Source: Gammaproteobacteria bacterium RBG_16_57_12 (GTDB lineage Bacteria; Pseudomonadota; Gammaproteobacteria; RBG-16-57-12). From it: a stretch of DNA of 6,218 bases. Positions 4,967-6,218 of the stretch are shown one piece after another. The notes under the pieces are model-generated. The model worked only from the letters and a program-made list of their open reading frames with translations, was not told where the DNA came from and did not search any database. Location: contig MGXL01000103.1 in assembly GCA_001801365.1 (NCBI GenBank), positions 1 through 6,218 of the forward strand, written 5' to 3'. Each line of letters opens with the position of its first letter. The first letter of the stretch is position 1. Both the position numbers and the translations under genes were made by a program.

Positions 4967-5523
4967 CCACCCTGACCGTTTATCCTGATACCTGCGCGGA
5001 AAATGCAGCCACCTATACAAAATTCAGCGATATCGCCGGCAACCTGGCGCAGATTGGTGTGCTGCTGGAGCGCTGGCAGGCAACCCGCCCCCTGAGCCCG
5101 GCCGCGGGGCCGGACGAGGTGCTGGCCGCTTACAGCGATCCCATCGAGCGCCTCAAACAGCACTACCAGTTCCAGTCCGTGGATGTGGTCAGCATCAGCC
5201 CCGATCACCCGAACAAGGACGCCATGCGCGCCAAATTTCTGTCCGAACATACCCATGATGATTTTGAAATCCGCTTCTTCGTGGATGGCAGCGGCCTGTT
5301 TTACCTGCATGCCCGCAACAAGGTATACGTGGTGCTGTGTGAACAGGGGGATCTGATCAGCGTCCCGGCCCATACCCCGCACTGGTTCGACATGGGCGAA
5401 GCCCCCGATTTCAAATGCATCCGGCTGTTCACTACCGCCGAGGGCTGGGTCGGCCACAGCACGGGCAGCGAAATTGCGAGAAACTATCCCGGCTTTGACG
5501 AATTCGTGGCGGAATACGTGTGA
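4963..5523 (+). CDS. mtnD: Acireductone dioxygenase
   Basis: A 186-residue cupin enzyme that cleaves the acireductone 1,2-dihydroxy-3-keto-5-methylthiopentene with O2. With Fe(II) it yields the methionine precursor 2-keto-4-methylthiobutyrate plus formate; with Ni(II) the same protein makes methylthiopropionate, CO and formate. Metal ligands are all visible: EHTHDDFEIRFF gives H96, H98 and E102, and PAHTPHWFD gives H140, the same numbering as the characterised Klebsiella enzyme. Other family stretches are SPDHPNKDAMRAKF (79-92) and the C-terminal FTTAEGWVGH. The sequence alone cannot tell Fe from Ni use. GGAG (4949-4952) lies 10 bases before the ATG, within the end of mtnB. The stop overlaps mtnC by 4 bases, implying translational coupling of all three genes. 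Confidence 0.96.
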   Translation: MTTLTVYPDTCAENAATYTKFSDIAGNLAQIGVLLERWQATRPLSPAAGPDEVLAAYSDPIERLKQHYQFQSVDVVSISPDHPNKDAMRAKFLSEHTHDDFEIRFFVDGSGLFYLHARNKVYVVLCEQGDLISVPAHTPHWFDMGEAPDFKCIRLFTTAEGWVGHSTGSEIARNYPGFDEFVAEYV

Positions 5524-6197
5524 TCCAGGCCATCGTGACCGATATCGAAGGCACCACGACCTCGCTATCCTTCGTCAAGGATGTGTTGTTCCCCTACTCC
5601 CGGGCCCATATGGCGGAGTTCATCCGCCGTGAACAAGATAAACCCGAGGTGCGCGAACAGTTGCTGGCTGTCAGTCAGGAGGCGGGGGAAACGCTGAGTG
5701 CTGATCAGGCCATCGCCCGGTTGATCCGGTGGATCGATGAAGACCGCAAGGTCACTCCGCTCAAGGCCCTGCAGGGGATGCTCTGGGAGGCGGGCTATCG
5801 CAACGGCGCTTACACCGGTCATGTCTACAGCGATGCGGTGCGCAATCTCAGGGCCTGGCGGGAGAAGGGATTACGTCTGTACGTCTTTTCTTCGGGCTCG
5901 GTCCAGGCCCAGAAACTGCTGTTCGGCTACAGCGATGCCGGTGATCTGACCTCCCTGTTCTCTGGGTACTTCGACACCACCATCGGCGCCAAGCGTCAGG
6001 CCACGGCCTATCACACCATTGCCCGGACGATCGGCCTCGCACCCCGCGCGATCCTGTTTCTCTCGGACATCAGGGAAGAACTCGATGCCGCCCGCGAGGC
6101 CGGGATGCAGACCATCTGGCTGGTCCGGGACCAGGCGCTGGATACCCGCGCCAGCCACAACCAGGTCGGCAGCTTTGATGACATCCACCTGCCCTGA
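5520..6197 (+). CDS. mtnC: Acireductone synthase (2,3-diketo-methylthiopentyl-1-phosphate enolase-phosphatase)
   Basis: A 225-residue HAD-superfamily bifunctional enzyme. It enolises 2,3-diketo-5-methylthiopentyl-1-phosphate and removes the phosphate, giving the acireductone used by MtnD. HAD motifs are in place: VTDIEGTTTS with nucleophile D8 and acid/base E10 (motif I), SSGS at 124-127 (motif II), a conserved-type Lys at 158 in IGAK, and LFLSDIREEL with D183 (motif III). QAQKLLFGYSDAGDL and SGYFDT are typical of the E1 family. Start is GTG at 5520, overlapping the mtnD stop (GTGA), with GGCGGA 6 bases upstream. Full length. Only 21 bases follow to the window edge, so whether further mtn genes continue the operon is unknown. 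Confidence 0.96.
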   Translation: MIQAIVTDIEGTTTSLSFVKDVLFPYSRAHMAEFIRREQDKPEVREQLLAVSQEAGETLSADQAIARLIRWIDEDRKVTPLKALQGMLWEAGYRNGAYTGHVYSDAVRNLRAWREKGLRLYVFSSGSVQAQKLLFGYSDAGDLTSLFSGYFDTTIGAKRQATAYHTIARTIGLAPRAILFLSDIREELDAAREAGMQTIWLVRDQALDTRASHNQVGSFDDIHLP

Positions 6198-6218
6198 CCG
6201 GGACACCCGCTGAAAGCA

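Noticed and set aside
4310..5020. Minus-strand ORF of 236 codons opposite mtnB
   Set aside because: It lies wholly antisense to a clear mtnB with intact catalytic residues and has no recognisable domain; it is a shadow of GC-rich codon use.
4864..5457. Minus-strand ORF of 197 codons opposite mtnD
   Set aside because: It is antisense to an intact acireductone dioxygenase with all four metal ligands, and has no domain of its own.
1..6218. Mobile elements, CRISPR arrays, tRNA or rRNA genes
   Set aside because: No transposase or integrase ORF, terminal inverted repeats, regularly spaced repeats, or structured RNA gene patterns were seen.

Overview
The window reads as chromosomal DNA from a gammaproteobacterium. 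The ZapE-type AFG1 ATPase and the mtnB-mtnD-mtnC methionine-salvage cluster are both laid out as in that group. The left edge carries the C-terminal half of a LysR regulator that most resembles CbbR, the activator of Calvin-cycle genes, and a hexaheme periplasmic cytochrome lies mid-window. Together these suggest an autotrophic or chemolithotrophic lineage such as a sulfur oxidiser, but the genus cannot be fixed from this sequence. No insertion sequence, phage gene, CRISPR array, tRNA or rRNA is visible.

Layout. (1) 1-546, plus strand: effector-binding half of the LysR/CbbR-like regulator, cut by the left edge. (2) 561-2886, minus strand: a probable four-gene run in transcription order zapE, a single-domain PilZ protein, a 94-residue protein of unknown function, and a membrane-anchored thioredoxin-fold protein. 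Gaps are 36, 51 and 40 bases. The run converges on the LysR gene with only 14 bases between the two stop codons. (3) 2887-3198: a divergent intergenic region, GC-rich next to zapE and very AT-rich next to the cytochrome, with -10-like TATAAT boxes facing both ways, an operator-like dyad and a 10-bp direct repeat. (4) 3199-4221, plus strand: a secreted cytochrome with six CXXCH motifs, apparently monocistronic. (5) 4349-6197, plus strand: mtnB, mtnD and mtnC joined by 4-base overlaps behind a good sigma-70-type promoter at 4288-4316.

How the genes work together. mtnB, mtnC and mtnD encode consecutive steps of methionine salvage: dehydration of methylthioribulose-1-phosphate, enolisation/dephosphorylation, then oxygenation of the acireductone to the keto-acid precursor of methionine. 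The isomerase and the kinase or phosphorylase that make the substrate are not in the window. The zapE run combines a division-linked ATPase, a c-di-GMP-type receptor domain, an unknown small protein and a membrane thiol protein; no shared pathway is evident. The cytochrome stands alone, with no obvious partner reductase or maturation gene beside it.

I see no convincing undescribed multi-gene system. The points most worth a second look are the cytochrome's exact count of twelve histidines for six hemes, the organised divergent intergenic region (including a possible leaderless 33-codon ORF ending at the zapE ribosome binding site), and the PilZ protein with Gly in place of the motif Ser.
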